Below, piece by piece: positions 41,501 through 53,276 of a stretch of 64,000 bases of DNA (position 1 is its first letter; each line of letters begins with the position of its first letter). Under the pieces are notes generated by a model. That model ran no database searches and was not told where the DNA came from. It saw only the letters and a list, made by a program, of their open reading frames with translations. The position numbers were made by a program, and so were the translations under genes. Origin of the DNA: Membranipora membranacea (taxonomy: Eukaryota; Bryozoa; Gymnolaemata; Cheilostomatida; Membraniporidae). The stretch spans positions 14,694,001 through 14,758,000 of the forward strand of contig OU612065.1 in assembly GCA_914767715.1 (NCBI GenBank), written 5' to 3'.

Positions 41501-43105
41501 AGCAAAAAGTGATAGACAGACAGGAATCATTATTACAAATGACAACTGCCTACAGAAAAGCTTATATTATGTCTGGGTCAGCCAAATAACATGGATAATT
41601 ATTTCAAGAGTAATATTTTGTATCTACAATACAACTGAGGTGCAAATATTTTTTGCTCTTATCCCTTCATAACTCAATACTCATTACACTGAGACTCTGA
41701 TTTCAATCAAAGTTATATACATACATATGTGAAGTTTGATTTAATTATGTTATCATCTACAGTATTTCACTTACTTATCATAGAGCTCGTTATCCTCAGC
41801 ACACCTATCATCAGCGACTTTCTGCCAGCCGGTGCCATGTCTACAAGTGGTCAGCATGATGATATCCTTGCCATTCATCATATGATGCAGTCCATTCCTA
41901 CTCACCGAACCGACCCCTGATAGATACCTCTTGCCTTTAAATGCTAACATGTACTTCTTATTGGATGGAACTTTTAAGTTTTCAAGTTTACCTGGAGCCC
42001 CTGCTCTTTCAGGTAGCTCTTTGTGGAAAAGAGGTAGTGAAATGTCAAACCCTGCCCTGAATTTCTGAGTACTAATACTGGCCTTGGCTAATACTGCTTG
42101 TCCTATATCGATACCAAAGTGTTCCGAGTACTCAGGCCATGTTCCTGAGTATAAATTGTATATCACATGGTTTCTGCCGTTATTCCAGTAAGGCAGGTTG
42201 GTAAGCTTCTGTTGTAGGTTTGATACATAGTTTTGGGACCCGGTGTCCCTATCTAAAGTGTCTACTCCGCTTATAAATATACATGCTTTGTTGACATCTG
42301 AAGTAAAAAATGGTGATGACTTAATAGTGTTGATTATTTTTAGATAAGATTCGGACGGAGGATTTTCTGTTTCTGATAAAGGGTATACAAAAACCTTGAA
42401 GCCCTGTTTGCACTTGGAAAAGTCAAAGCAGTTATCCATTCGGCAATCGGCCGCTATCTTTGGTTGTGGAGTGAAGGCATCGTTTATTAGGGCTGGTATA
42501 TTTTGCGGGGTAAACCCAGTGTGATACGGTGTGATGTAAGAGTGAGAGGATATATACACTGGAGGTACGGGGAGACTGTCTGCAGTGTGTACTCCGTCGG
42601 GCCTGGATAACGGAGATAATAATACTATGTATATACTTATATCAGTATTGATAAACTACCAGCAGGGAAAAAAATAGTACCAGCATTTGAACTAAACAAC
42701 TTGTTCAGACTAAGCCTGTTGGGTAACCATGGAGTCCAATCCAATGAACAAGCAATTAACTCACTCAGGTATAATAAATTTTTACAACACTGTCTGGAAA
42801 CTTTACCACAAAGGAGGAATAATTTTGTCTCAGATAGCTGTTTGTCCTTCTGTTACATAAAAACCACCGGGTAAGACACAAAAGAGCATAGCTCAAGGGT
42901 ATCGTAGTATGTGCATGGGCTCAAATTAGCAACTTGTCATTCAGAAGATGACATAAGATTATAATTGATACATAATATATTTGGAATACATATATATTCA
43001 AAATTACACATTGGCTACTAACCTGACACATATTGGGCGGAATACTATCAAGCTGATCACTGCTAAACATAGTAAGGCTGTGTAGATAAAAACACGGAGT
43101 TGCAT
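32561..43105 (-). CDS. EXT1: Exostosin-1 type heparan sulfate glycosyltransferase
   Basis: Ten exons on the minus strand: 43105-43023, 42602-41775, 40379-40305, 38707-38581, 37661-37542, 37252-37022, 36500-36402, 35700-35611, 33684-33524, 32894-32561. Phases agree and give 715 residues (human EXT1 746). Golgi type II protein that with EXT2 polymerises heparan sulfate from GlcA and GlcNAc. Seen: N-terminal anchor (residues ~4-24); GT47 domain from [12 protein letters not shown] (81) through [45 protein letters not shown], then [17 protein letters not shown] and [12 protein letters not shown]; linker [14 protein letters not shown]64 domain with [38 protein letters not shown]. It matches EXT1 better than EXT2, e.g. 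the SQxRxDPxLFKD..RKxY terminus. The GT64 DXD site is altered: where human has DEDTVL this reads HRDSVL (543-548), with one extra residue before it. GT47 looks intact. Introns are repeat-rich (34275-35870, 37311-37430, 39518-39696, 40210-40265). Confidence 0.95.
34275..35480. repeat. Inverted repeat pair (~85-bp arms) enclosing a palindromic MITE
   Basis: In EXT1 intron 8. The left arm at 34275-34356 (aagtttg..ttgcctgcattc..gttgctccc..ccactggtcacgcc..aattaactacca) is closely matched in reverse complement by 35396-35480. The 0.5-kb palindrome at 34521-35038 lies between the arms. A third, more diverged partial copy lies at 35771-35815. The outer limits and any target duplication could not be fixed. 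Confidence 0.7.
34521..35038. mobile_element. ~518-bp palindromic MITE
   Basis: The arms, each well over 150 bp, are reverse complements, from gtacactatagacagttttctg to cagaaaactgtctattgtac. Both contain the shared segments ggagttgtcctctctccagt, the gtactttta..ccca stretch, and aaaacgtgctgaaa with gagggtt. The centre (about 34690-34860) is less symmetric and AT-rich. No coding frame was seen. A fragment of the same family lies at 4657-4712, so it is dispersed. The target duplication is unresolved because the flanks are themselves GTAC palindromes. Confidence 0.8.
35771..35870 (+). repeat. Third copy of the outer repeat plus a small palindrome
   Basis: 35771-35815 (ccaagtttgatccaatatgcctgca..ctactggtgagccgg) resembles the arm at 34275-34356. 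Just after it, actagatca-tgct-tgatctagt at 35848-35869 forms a perfect 9-bp stem. Confidence 0.5.
37311..37430 (-). repeat. tRNA-derived SINE (family B), copy 1
   Basis: In EXT1 intron 5, sense on the minus strand like the gene. Minus-strand reading gives an A-box-like GATGGCGAGATGAGCGC, then a B-box-like GGGTTTGAGACC and GGAGCTTTTATGATGGATTG. The same order of motifs occurs on the minus strand at 57341-57440. The spacing suggests a Ser/Leu-type tRNA ancestor. This is not a functional tRNA. Confidence 0.55.
39518..39556 (+). repeat. 13-bp tandem repeat, three units
   Basis: Three diverged units of ccaatgRcatgag / tcaatgacataag in EXT1 intron 3, only a few bases left of the long hairpin at 39563-39696. 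Confidence 0.7.
39563..39696. repeat. Near-perfect 134-bp hairpin (65-bp arms, almost no loop)
   Basis: In EXT1 intron 3. Left arm tagttta-gtgctcaaa..gcatttcattatcaaccactttctctcc; the right arm is its reverse complement with about four mismatches. The symmetry centre lies at 39629/39630. There is no coding capacity. Confidence 0.9.
40210..40265 (+). repeat. 8-bp G-rich minisatellite (GGGAGTGT), seven units
   Basis: Seven consecutive units, one with GGGAATGT. It lies 39 bases inside EXT1 intron 3 from the 5' splice site at 40304. The plus strand has enough spaced GGG runs to form a G-quadruplex; the transcript carries the C-rich strand. Confidence 0.9.
40774..40788 (+). repeat. 15-base G run
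   Basis: Homopolymer in EXT1 intron 2; the length may be affected by sequencing or assembly. Confidence 0.8.
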
Positions 43106-46100
43106 TACATTGCCAAACTAAGTAATGTTACTTCCTCAGACAGTTAAAAGTGACTTGTTTTATGTCACAGCTTGATTATCTCTTAATTGAGATATAAAAA
43201 ATCGACACAAACAACCAAGACGTGAATCACCAGCGCTCAATTCAGTATCCTATTGTATTCATTCAACAGCCCTGAAATAAAAATAATAATGTGTGTTAGA
43301 TATCAACCCGGACTAGGATGACCAGGATGATATTGTAAAAGTATTTATATAATATATATATATGGATGTGTAAACTTGTAAAGTGACCAAAAAAGCGTAT
43401 GCCATCACATTGCAGAAATAAGAACGAGAATTAGCCTATACCAGCACTCCTAATCAAATTGGTAGCAAAATCCGCAAAGTATCTGCAGTCAGTATGAATA
43501 TTGAAAGTTCTTTAACTTGAATGTATTTGCTTCCATGTACCCACATCCAAAGAAAACAGCTAAATATCTTCTCTTTTTTAATCGACCCGCTGAGCAATTA
43601 TATACAAGCAAACATGATACAGTAATTATGCAAAGAGCAAGATTTTATAAAGTCAGTCCTCTCTAAGTGTCTAACTGGAAATAATTATTTAATGTATTAA
43701 GAAAGTTCGATTTGTGAACACATTCAGAATCTTGATGTCAGATCTTGGTCAGATTTCCCTGATTGATTAAGAAGAGGGCGAATGAAAACTTCAAAACTTG
43801 CCACACTCCCTAGAGCCTAGTGATTAGATTGCATAACATTGTACCACAGGGATAACCTGTTGGGCCCACTCCTAGATTGTAGTACACAAATTACAGCCTA
43901 TATTATTGCTTGAACGACATTACCTGCCAAATTATAGGTAGGCTATATTATATAGATACTACCCAGAGATAGGGTGCAGATGAGCGGCAATAATTTTTCC
44001 AGTATAGATATTGTTACTGATAGCATTGTCAGCCTAACTGTTACAGTTAGCAATCATTGTCAGTACGAGTACTGTCAGCTCTAGCAGTTTTAGCATACAA
44101 TCATAATTAATAAAGGCTGATTCTGATTGACACTGCTGATCTGAAGTTTGAGATATACAATGATGAGACATATATTAACATACACATTACATATACATCA
44201 CAGACCCCTAAAGCACAGTCTTTGAGAACTATATATATGACATGCTTATAGTTACTTACTTAATACAACAGCTACATCATGTTGTGATGATGAGTTGTGT
44301 AGTACACAAAAGGAGCAAGCATTGCAGCTACTAGAATCTTTGCTAGAATATATATAACAAGAAAATTAAAAAAAAACATTGAGTACATATTGGACTAGTT
44401 CACTTACCTCAAGCTCTTGGTTATCAATTATTTTCTGTCTACCAATTTCGTGATGTAACAAGCTAAGACTAATAAATAATGTAGTATGTACTCAATATGA
44501 TTTGTGTTTTTTCTCTCTTTTTTTGGTAAATAGACTGAAAGGCTAGTTACTTTCTAGGCAGGTAATTTTCATTTTATTGAACTGATATATTAGTAAGTTT
44601 AAATATCAGACTAACATCGGGTGGTTGTCCTTGACATTGGCAAACTCACTGGGCGTGGTCTCATTTTCACAGCTCACCAAAAATTGTCCACTAAACCTAG
44701 AGTTGCCTTCTTTTGTGTATTGACAAGACAACTCCTTCTAATATGAGATAGACTTTTTGTTTTGTCTACACCAGGGAGGGTGGTACCTTCCCTGTCTACA
44801 CTGCCTCTTCTGACATAAAAAAAACCATCTGTCAATTCATCAAAATTGTTCAACAGGGCTAAACCTGTTGGTACCTGTTGGTACCTGCTGTTATTCATTG
44901 GCATAATGCTAACCACATAGTCAGGCTTCTATTATTTAACATTGGACCTCTTGTGTTTTGCTAGATGAAATGACAAATGCACATTGCACTGAATAAAGGT
45001 GTTTGCCACTATAGAAAATAGCTAGGAATACCTATTCTGTGGTTTTGTGTCAAGGTTTCCCAATAAATACTAGCTCAGTTGGTTAGAGGGACTGACCTCA
45101 AACGCGAAAGAGCAACTTGGTGCCAAATATGTCGGCCACGCTCATAGGGCACCTCTATTTCTCAGAGACGAAACTTGCGATTTTAACCAACATTTTTCAT
45201 GCAAAAGAGTATTTTCTGAAGATTTTCGACTTATACAGTCTTGTTTGAGATGACCCTGTATTGCGAAAAACCTGACATTTGTTAGGTTTGTTGGAATTAT
45301 GATCAGAAATGAAGATGTATGAAGTAAGTACCCGCCCACCCCTATTGCGTCCACATAGCCCATTACAAAATATCACCAACAATTTATACATCATTTGTAT
45401 TGGGGTATTGTCAGCTCTTCTTGAAGATTTATACTACTGGGGCTTAGGGCAACTACTTGTCTTCAATCACCAGCATTGCAGCTTAATCTCCAGAATAACT
45501 GCTTAAAACCACTCACACTCATGTATCTAGTGAAGCATTCCATCAACCTTACTCCTCAGTTTTAGCAACCACCATCTTTTATTTGTAAAAATGAATTTTT
45601 TTGTTTTCTGACACCAATAAACTCCCTCATAGGTCACATGGATTTAACTCAATTTAAAACCCAAAACCTCGGAAGGGTGTTGAAAGGGGTAATGTGAAAT
45701 GACATCAATAAAATTATAAAATACATGTCTGTGAGCATAATAGAGTAAGCTATTTATTTTTCCACACACTCAAATAAATTACAATTGGTACAACCACACA
45801 AGCGGCATGAGACTGTACAATAGATATTGACAAAATCAGGTTATTCCTTTGTCAATTAATCAAAGCTGTGGTTGACAACTACCAGCAACCAGGGCAGGGT
45901 TTGAGCACTTACACAGGAGCTATATATAGCCTTAATGCAGAATTCAGTTATTTGGGCCATATCGGTATATAAGGCACTACTGCACAGGTGTCAAGATTCA
46001 CACAGGGTTCATATCAAACCTATGGTGTTTGTTCTATTTCCCTTATCTTGACAGGGTCTGAGTGTTCAAATAGCAGATTAACCATTTAGCTAAGTGAGAT

Positions 46101-46165
46101 AGATCAGCATTTTCGATCTCTCTCAAATCCTGAGCCTACCATCAATCTGGCATAATCTATCAAAT
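43106..46165. other. Intergenic region between EXT1 and ENOSF1 start codons
   Basis: A 3-kb divergent intergenic region that should carry both promoters. No recognisable exon was seen. It contains a family-A SINE at 45069-45187 and a short direct repeat (ttggtacctg, 44878-44889). The longest frame (44674-44916, minus, 80 codons) has no similarity I recognise. Confidence 0.5.
45069..45187 (+). repeat. tRNA-derived SINE (family A), internally deleted copy
   Basis: An A-box region tagctcagttggttagaggg at 45070-45089 is joined directly to the SINE body (agagcaacttggtgccaaatatg, ggccacgctcatagggcacc, atttctcag, cttgcgattttaac). The B-box part present at 3761-3972 is missing. At 45141-45152 it shows the uninterrupted version of the site where the TTAA fold-back element sits in the other copy. 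Confidence 0.75.
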
Positions 46166-49100
46166 ATGGTTCATCCAAAAGTTACCAACTTCATTGTGAA
46201 AGATGTGAGATTTCCGACATCTTTAGAGCAGCATGGGTCTGATGCAATGGTGAGTAAATGAATAATAAAAACTGGCATGTGTACTTCTAAATAGGGTAGA
46301 TTTGTTCTCTGATTTGTGATCGTGATATTATTTAAAATTTTATTGCAGCACACTGATCCAGATTACTCCTGTGCCTACGTGATTGTCCATACTAATGACT
46401 CCTCGCTATCTGGGCATGGTCTCACCTTCACATGTGGAAATGGAACACAAATCAGTAAGTTAATAAATCTCATCACTTTTCCAATTTTTGTAAAATTTTC
46501 GTGTTTTATTGCATTGGATTAGCACAGGTCAGCTGTGCACTAGTCTACAGAGAATTTGTTTAGTAGTTTCAGTACAACGCAGGCACCATATCATGTCGTT
46601 CTATGAACATTATCGACTGTTGGCAATATGACATTAAATTATTGTCAAATGTCAAAGCTGATTTTTATATATTATCTAGTTGAGGTGTTTGATTTTTGTA
46701 TTCCGCCCTCAAAACAGGAATCACAAGAGGAGTTTTGTGGAACCTCACTCATGTGAAACAGGGGGGGGGGGGGGGGGGGGCAACTTTTTTACTTTTTTCA
46801 AAATCCACCTTCCAATACATTTCTTTGACCTTTGGTGAAAGTAGTCAGTATTTTTAGATTATACTCTTGATATCTCATCCTGATAGTGATACCATCAGCT
46901 TTTTATAGAAATTAAAAAATCACCTACTGAGATTGATGATGTGCTGCCAACAGCACAATGTCATGCTATCACATGCTTGTCAGATAAACTGAATAAGCAG
47001 AAATTATCTGTCATTTCTAGAGAGTGATCATTGAAAAAGTATTCAGATATCTTGGATCAGTTGGAGGTTATAATCAAGTCATTCCAATTATGCCCTTCCA
47101 TATTTACTATAACATAACCCCTGCTCACATGACAAATCCAATATTTTTACTACAGAGCGGGCTTTTAGGCTTATCCCCTTGGTTCATTTCATTCCAAAGC
47201 ATCTGATATCAACACAGGATCATTCAAGATCATTAAATCTTCTCCCCTTACCACAGCTTGCCAGTTATTTCTCTGCCATTTATGGCTATAAAATACTTAA
47301 TATGTTGGCTCCAGGTTATATATGTGAGCAGTTTTCATTTAATATACATCGTTTTTAGATGAGAGACGAGACACGCATTATCTGAAACCTCCATCGAACA
47401 ATTTTCTTTGCAATCTTTGTATAATTCTCAATGGCCTTCCGCAACATATCAGGTCTGCAAACAATTTAAAGTCATTTCGACAATATGCATCTATGTATTT
47501 CATGCCTAAGACATAATCATTTTCATTGTTAGTCTTTATCTTCCATATATCTTCGTTATTTATTTATTCCATATTTATTCAATTTTATGTTTTATCTTGG
47601 CACAAAAGGAAGAACATCATTTTAATGATGAAGATTGCTTGTCAATAAACGTTTAAAAAAAGTGTAGTGATTTGACATAACGCTATTAATGCATTGTTCA
47701 TTGTGAATTATATTGTAATAGTTTTGATAAAAAAAACAAGTTGTTGTTGTTGTTAGTGCACATTTTTTATAAATTTGAGACCTGTTGCAGGTATACCCAG
47801 GTAAATAATGAAGGATAACTTGTCCACCAAGATCATTTTTTTTTATTAAATGTCAATTGATTTTTCAGAAAGATCGAGATCCCCGAAAAATATTCCATTT
47901 TTAAGCCTAATGTTAAGATTTTGATTGCCTGGGGAGGTTAATCAGTTAGATATAAATGTCAGTGAAATTCTCTCAAGCTAAACCATGAGTCGATAAAGTT
48001 GCTAGTTCAGCCGATAGTTAGTACAACCATCAAAGTTGATACATGCTGCTGGTTCACATCCTAATTTTCAAGAGTGCACAGTAATTGGTTGAACAACCTT
48101 TATGGCCACAAATATCAGTACTTGATTTTATGTTTGAAAGAGCATGTGTGACATCCAGTAGTACAGATGTCATTCATTGAATTCTGATCACTCTTCATAT
48201 ACTAGGCACTTACATTCCGCTGTGCCACTGATATATAATATATGGATTAGGGGAACATATCTGATCCTTAACTAGCATATGGCTATTTATGTATGGTTGC
48301 TGGATAGCATTTCTCATCTTTGATTGGAACACAAGTTCAGGAGCGTGTCGTAACGATCACTTTAAAAAGTTTTTTTTTTAGTTTTTGTTGGTTGTTATTG
48401 GGATATCAATCAAAGCATGACGTAAAGCTGCCAGATTTTAACTAGTTCTAATTACTGACACAAAGTTACATACCATTGATATGAATTGATGGATCAGTGG
48501 TCTAGTACATAGCATGGCTATTTGTGGAGATATGTCAGCAGTATATATCTTAGTGTGAGTAACTGGATCAAGCTGAAAATCTGACAGCTTTTCCGCTATG
48601 CATCGATTGGTGTCCAAGTAACAACCTTCAAAAACTCAGACAAGCTGCTTGTTAAAACAGCTAAACACTAAGAATTTGCAACACTCACACACAATAATAT
48701 TGTCGGCATTGTAGAACGTTACATCAACTCACTCCATTTATAAAAGGTTTATATTTATAATGACTTTAATATACATATACAGTTTTATTTGCATTCACCA
48801 TCATGCGCAGATGTTCTCCCTGATGTGCAAAAAAATAGCAAAAGCTAACTCAATCCATTGAAAACTAAATATCGGCAGCTTTCATCGCAATGGTTGATTT
48901 TGAATTAAGTTCTCCCACCCATTTTACATGAGTGAATTTCCATAAAACCCCCTTGTGATTCCTGTTTTGAGGGCAGGATACAAAAAAATAACAATTCTAT
49001 TAGAAAACATACGAAAATTTCAGCTTTTACATTTTTGAAATGAGTTTTGACCCCGGGATCTATGAGCACATTCAACTGGCAATATGACATATTTCTATTG

Positions 49101-52100
49101 ACCCTTTAAGTTGTTGGTGCTATCCATGGCTTACTCCGCGTCGTAAAGGAGCTGGACTGGAGTTTGGAGCAAATATTTGAGAATTTCGGTGAATTTTGGA
49201 GAAAACTTACCAGTGACAGTCAAATGAGATGGGTGAGCTATAATATGTTTTTCTTTTAATATATTCAATTTAATTAAAAAGTTTTCAGCTGAAAACAAAA
49301 TAATAATTGCTTTAGATTGGATTAGATTCACCTATTTGGTAATATTGGAAATTACTAATAATAGTGATAGTGCTGGAATGTCTTTGTTATTTAAAATCCT
49401 AATACTAACTAACCAGCATAAAACTATTCAAAAATCTGCTGGTCCTAACTTTTGGCAAAAGGTATTGGGATCTTGGGCGTGAATAGCAGTCATTTAAAAT
49501 ATGCTCATCCCAGTTGACATAGTTTGCGCTTTCATTCTTAAAAATCATCCTCTCTCTCCTTGATATTATAATTGGTTCCAGTGTATGATGAGCTTCTATA
49601 ATCCTCTCTACCTTTTAAAACAATAATTATGTTATCAGACAAAAACCAATGTACTGACAAATATTTTGTTGTGTGATGTAGCTGAATTTACACTTTTTCA
49701 TTTAGCTTGGACCAGAAAAGGGAGTGATGCATCTGGCAACTGGAGCTCTTGTGAATGCTTACTGGGACTTATGGGCTAAGATTGAGAAAAAACCTTTATG
49801 GAAGCTCCTAGTTGATATGGTGAGGCTTATAAAGCTCATTTATAATAATCATAAATTTGTGACTTACTATGATGACACTATACTATTCATTGCATTCTCT
49901 GTACTGTCAGATCAAATTTATACATTAAATTGTATCTTGATCGACAAATTAAAGTAGTCACAAACAAAACCAAATAAACTTGGTGCGCTGCCTTGACAAT
50001 ATTGTCTTTTGTGTAACAAAGTATTTACTACATATATACATGAAAAGTTATTGCAGATATTTAAATCTCATTTTTCTGTCCTTGTCCTCCATAATCGTTG
50101 TTGTCATAAACTTTGTTGTTGACGAAGCCTGAATAAAAGATTTCAAATTCGTCTACACACCTCATGATAAGGCTAATGAAAATTCTAAAGTCAGGTAAGC
50201 AAAGCAGTTTCTTGTGGTGAAACATTGATAACACGAAAAAATGGTTGAATATTTTTGTCCATCTTTGACCATTGTTGTTGTGTTTGTGTAAACAAAAACA
50301 TTCAGACAACTATTTGACAGGTTACAAGATGTGCTTAACCATTGTGTAGTCTGAGTCCCCAGACTCTGCCCCTCCCCCCTTGGCCAAGGAGCCTTAGTGC
50401 AGCTCTATCGTGTTCTATATTATGACTATCCTTCCTTCATATTCCATTTTTTACAGACTCCTGAACAGCTGGTTAGTACTGTAGATTGGAGATATATGTC
50501 TGATTTACTCACCAAGGAAGAAGCTATAGGTTTGTAATGCCAATAATCTATTATTACAGCCATTACAAAGGCACAGTTATTTTTAGAGGAAGACAACTTC
50601 ACTGCCAAATATAATTGCAAATTGAACAACTTTCATTGGTTCATCTCATTACCACAAAAGGCAGCATTATTACCTTTGGCATCATATTTCGCATCTTAAC
50701 ATATCATTGTAGAAATGCTGAAGGCTCGAACCTCGATGAAGGCTGAGAGGGAGGCTGATGTCAAGGTTAACGGTTATCCTGTATACATCACGTCAGCTGG
50801 TTGGTTAGGATATTCTGATGAGCGTATCAAACAGGTTTGATCATCGGTTTTTCCTTTGTCCCTGAAAATAAAATTCTGCATAGAAACCACACTTGAAGTT
50901 TCTATACGATAGGGCTAACAATTTCCAAATTTTTATACTTACTATATTATGTTAGTCATACTACTATAGCTATATTTTCAGATGTAATGTCTCATTCTAT
51001 GAATCTGACCATTTTAGCTGAATTAATTTCCGTATGGTATGTCACCTGTATGTGCTCATAAAGATCTTGCTGGACTTTGCATTGGACAAAGAAGAATTTT
51101 CTACATTTTCACTTGTGAAGTGTTTTTTTTTTAATTCTAGCTTTGTCAAGAAGCATTGAGCAAAGGATTCAGCAGATTCAAGTGCAAAGTAGGAAAGAGC
51201 AAACAAGGAGATCTTGCAAGATGTAAAGTACTGAGAGAGGCGATAGGACCAGATTGCATTCTGGTAGGTTCTAATCAGCCGATAACTAATCAACAAATTA
51301 TAAGATAGAAATAGTGTAAGGACTGCTGGAGAAGCTGTTTAACAAACAAGCATCAGCTATGATCAAGATTTAAGAGCACCATGATTACACTTCTACTCGA
51401 CAATAATGGAAATAATGATTGATACTTCCTGTGTCCACTCTCTACATTCTTTTTCGCTCACATCTGCTGCTAGAGTGAAAAAACGAGAAAATAAATATTT
51501 TTTTCGAGTTGACAGCTTCTTGGCTGAAAAGTTCGAGAAAATCAAGCTATCACATACTCTGTTGTTTAGATGACTGATGCTAACCAGGTATGGGATGTAC
51601 AAGAGTCCGTGGATTGGATGAAGCACCTGGCTGAGGTCAAGCCTCTCTGGATAGAGGAGCCCACAAGCCCTGATGATGTGCTTGGTCATGCTGAAATAGC
51701 TAAGGTAGGTGAATCGATCATTCTTGGTTGAATTCGTATAGCCTTTAGCCTTATTTAAACAAGACGTCTTGGATCTTGGACAATTTCCTAAAATGACTTA
51801 AAAAGGGCAAAACTTGATCAACAGTTTTGAGGTGTGATATTGGAGAATCGGACTGCCAGGACAATGTTCATTGACATCAGCAGATTGTGAAACCCCTAAA
51901 ACATGAAAATCGAGATTTTACCTATTTATGTACATGGCAAGTAAACTCAAAGGGAAATATGTGGCGTTTCACAACCAATAGGAGCCACTTGTAACACTAT
52001 CGTTTTATTTATTAAACGCCATGTAGCAACTGAAACCCTACGGGATTGGAGTAGCAACTGGAGAGATGTGTCAGAACAGAGTGATGTTTAAGCAGTTCCT

Positions 52101-53116
52101 GATGTCTGGTGGCATGCAGTTTTGTCAGATTGACAGCTGTCGTCTTGGTGGTGTCAACGAGAACATTGCTGTCATGCTTATGGCTGAAAAACTCAACAGT
52201 GAGTTGAACGCCTTTGATTGCTTTTTTATTGTCTGCATGTCGTTCTGCTTTGAACGTTATACAATTTTAGATCGAAGATATTGCAACACACTTTTACTTT
52301 ATATGTCAAAAAAATTTAATTTAAAAAGATCATGAGCATATAAACATAAAAATTTAACTGTTATGGAGGAAATAAATTCCTATCTTTATTATATTGCCAA
52401 TGCCAATCCTGAAAACAATTAAATTGATGTTTTATATTATGTTTCAGTTCCTGTAAATCCTCATGCTGGAGGAGTTGGTCTGTGTGAGATGGTTATGCAT
52501 CTGTCCATGTTTTATTACTGCTGCGTCACCAAATCTATGGAGAACAGGTGACAATTGATATATATTGATAGATTTAATCGATTCTGTCATCCTCTCATTA
52601 CAAGGTGTCCCTTAGTTATAAAACGCGTATTTTTGTTCCCTAATACCATAACCAGTAGTACATATTACGAATCCGAGGTAAATTTACAAATTGTTTGATA
52701 TTGTAGATTTACCGAGTTTGCTGATCACCTGCATGAGCATTTTGTCGACCCTGTTGTTGTGAAAAATGGATGCTACCAGGCCTCCTCGGTAAGTCTGTAG
52801 TTTAAAAATAAAAGTTGAATCAGACAACACAACTAATAAGACGTTCAAATGAGAATGACACAGTAAAGGAAAAATCAGATCAAGCCTTATATAGATTGTA
52901 TTCTCATCACATGTTGGATCTACCTTTTGATTATACTTCTGAACACTGATATGGTGTTAGATTATTCTATGTACACATTTATGAAGTTATTGACTGTTTC
53001 AGATGCCAGGATACAGTACCGAGATGACTAAGGAGAGTCTGGCTCAGTGGGAGTACCCGTCTGGTACAGAATGGCAGAAACTATTTGCTGCTGGAACATT
53101 CAAACCAGAATACTAG
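46166..53116 (+). CDS. ENOSF1: ENOSF1-type L-fuconate dehydratase (enolase superfamily)
   Basis: Twelve exons: 46166-46249, 46349-46454, 49111-49232, 49706-49819, 50457-50529, 50713-50834, 51141-51263, 51570-51704, 52027-52198, 52448-52547, 52707-52788, 53003-53116. Phases agree and give 448 residues (human 443). The family member of known activity dehydrates L-fuconate to 2-keto-3-deoxy-L-fuconate in L-fucose breakdown; in mammals ENOSF1 is mitochondrial. Motifs: N-terminal [57 protein letters not shown]; catalytic KxK as FKCKVG (K221, K223); metal ligands Asp in MTDANQ (~251), Glu in [10 protein letters not shown] (~277) and Glu in ATGE (306); catalytic His in [10 protein letters not shown] (356); C-terminal PGYSTEM. 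All active-site residues expected of the mandelate racemase subgroup are present. Oddities: ATGEMCQNR where human has ATGEQCHNR, and no obvious targeting peptide. Intron 2 (2.7 kb) holds inverted repeats and a LINE remnant. No thymidylate synthase gene, the mammalian antisense neighbour, is visible here. Confidence 0.95.
46761..46780 (+). repeat. 20-base G run
   Basis: Homopolymer within the left copy of the inverted repeat. The right copy has only a short ccaccc-type run at the same place, so the tract expanded after the copies separated. Confidence 0.85.
47370..47660 (+). mobile_element. LINE (non-LTR) 3' remnant
   Basis: A short plus-strand frame (about 47366-47508) reads ..[30 protein letters not shown].. 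and then stops. This resembles the last residues of non-LTR retrotransposon reverse transcriptase ORFs (WNSLPxxIRxAxxLxxFK type). An AT-rich tail follows, with a small stem (catcatttta-atgatg) and caataaacg. It is a 5'-truncated, decayed copy inside ENOSF1 intron 2. Confidence 0.5.
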
Positions 53117-53172
53117 TTTCACAGCTCTAATGAGTTATTCAATTATCTCTCCTGTGTGAAAGGTGGATGAAC

Positions 53173-53276
53173 AATAAACTGGTTAAGGAATGTGTGGTTG
53201 GCAAATGTTGCTGCTTATGACAGGAAATAATTTTGAACAGTTAATCGTAATAAACTTCCTTTGTGGAAACAATAAA
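53173..53276 (+). terminator. Two poly(A) signals for ENOSF1
   Basis: AATAAA occurs at 53173-53178 and 53271-53276, 57 and 155 bases after the ENOSF1 stop, suggesting a short 3' UTR with two possible ends. Confidence 0.7.

Larger units (their letters stand above)
46640..49035. repeat. Inverted repeat pair (~200-bp arms) in ENOSF1 intron 2
   Basis: The left copy ~46640-46860 contains gccctcaaaacaggaatcac followed by ctcactcatgtgaaa. The right copy ~48860-49035 carries the reverse complement (gtgattcctgttttgagggc and a ttttacatgagtgaa stretch). The match continues at lower identity on both sides (aaatgtcaaagctga; caaaatccacc). The left copy also carries a 20-base G run (46761-46780). It could be the ends of one 2.4-kb element or two independent insertions. 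Confidence 0.65.

Noticed and set aside
41346-41672. 108-codon plus-strand frame
   Set aside because: It lies in EXT1 intron 2 on the opposite strand, with no family motif and AT-rich composition; likely chance.
44674-44916. 80-codon minus-strand frame
   Set aside because: No recognisable similarity, no splice partners and no conserved motif; it could be repeat debris but I cannot support it.
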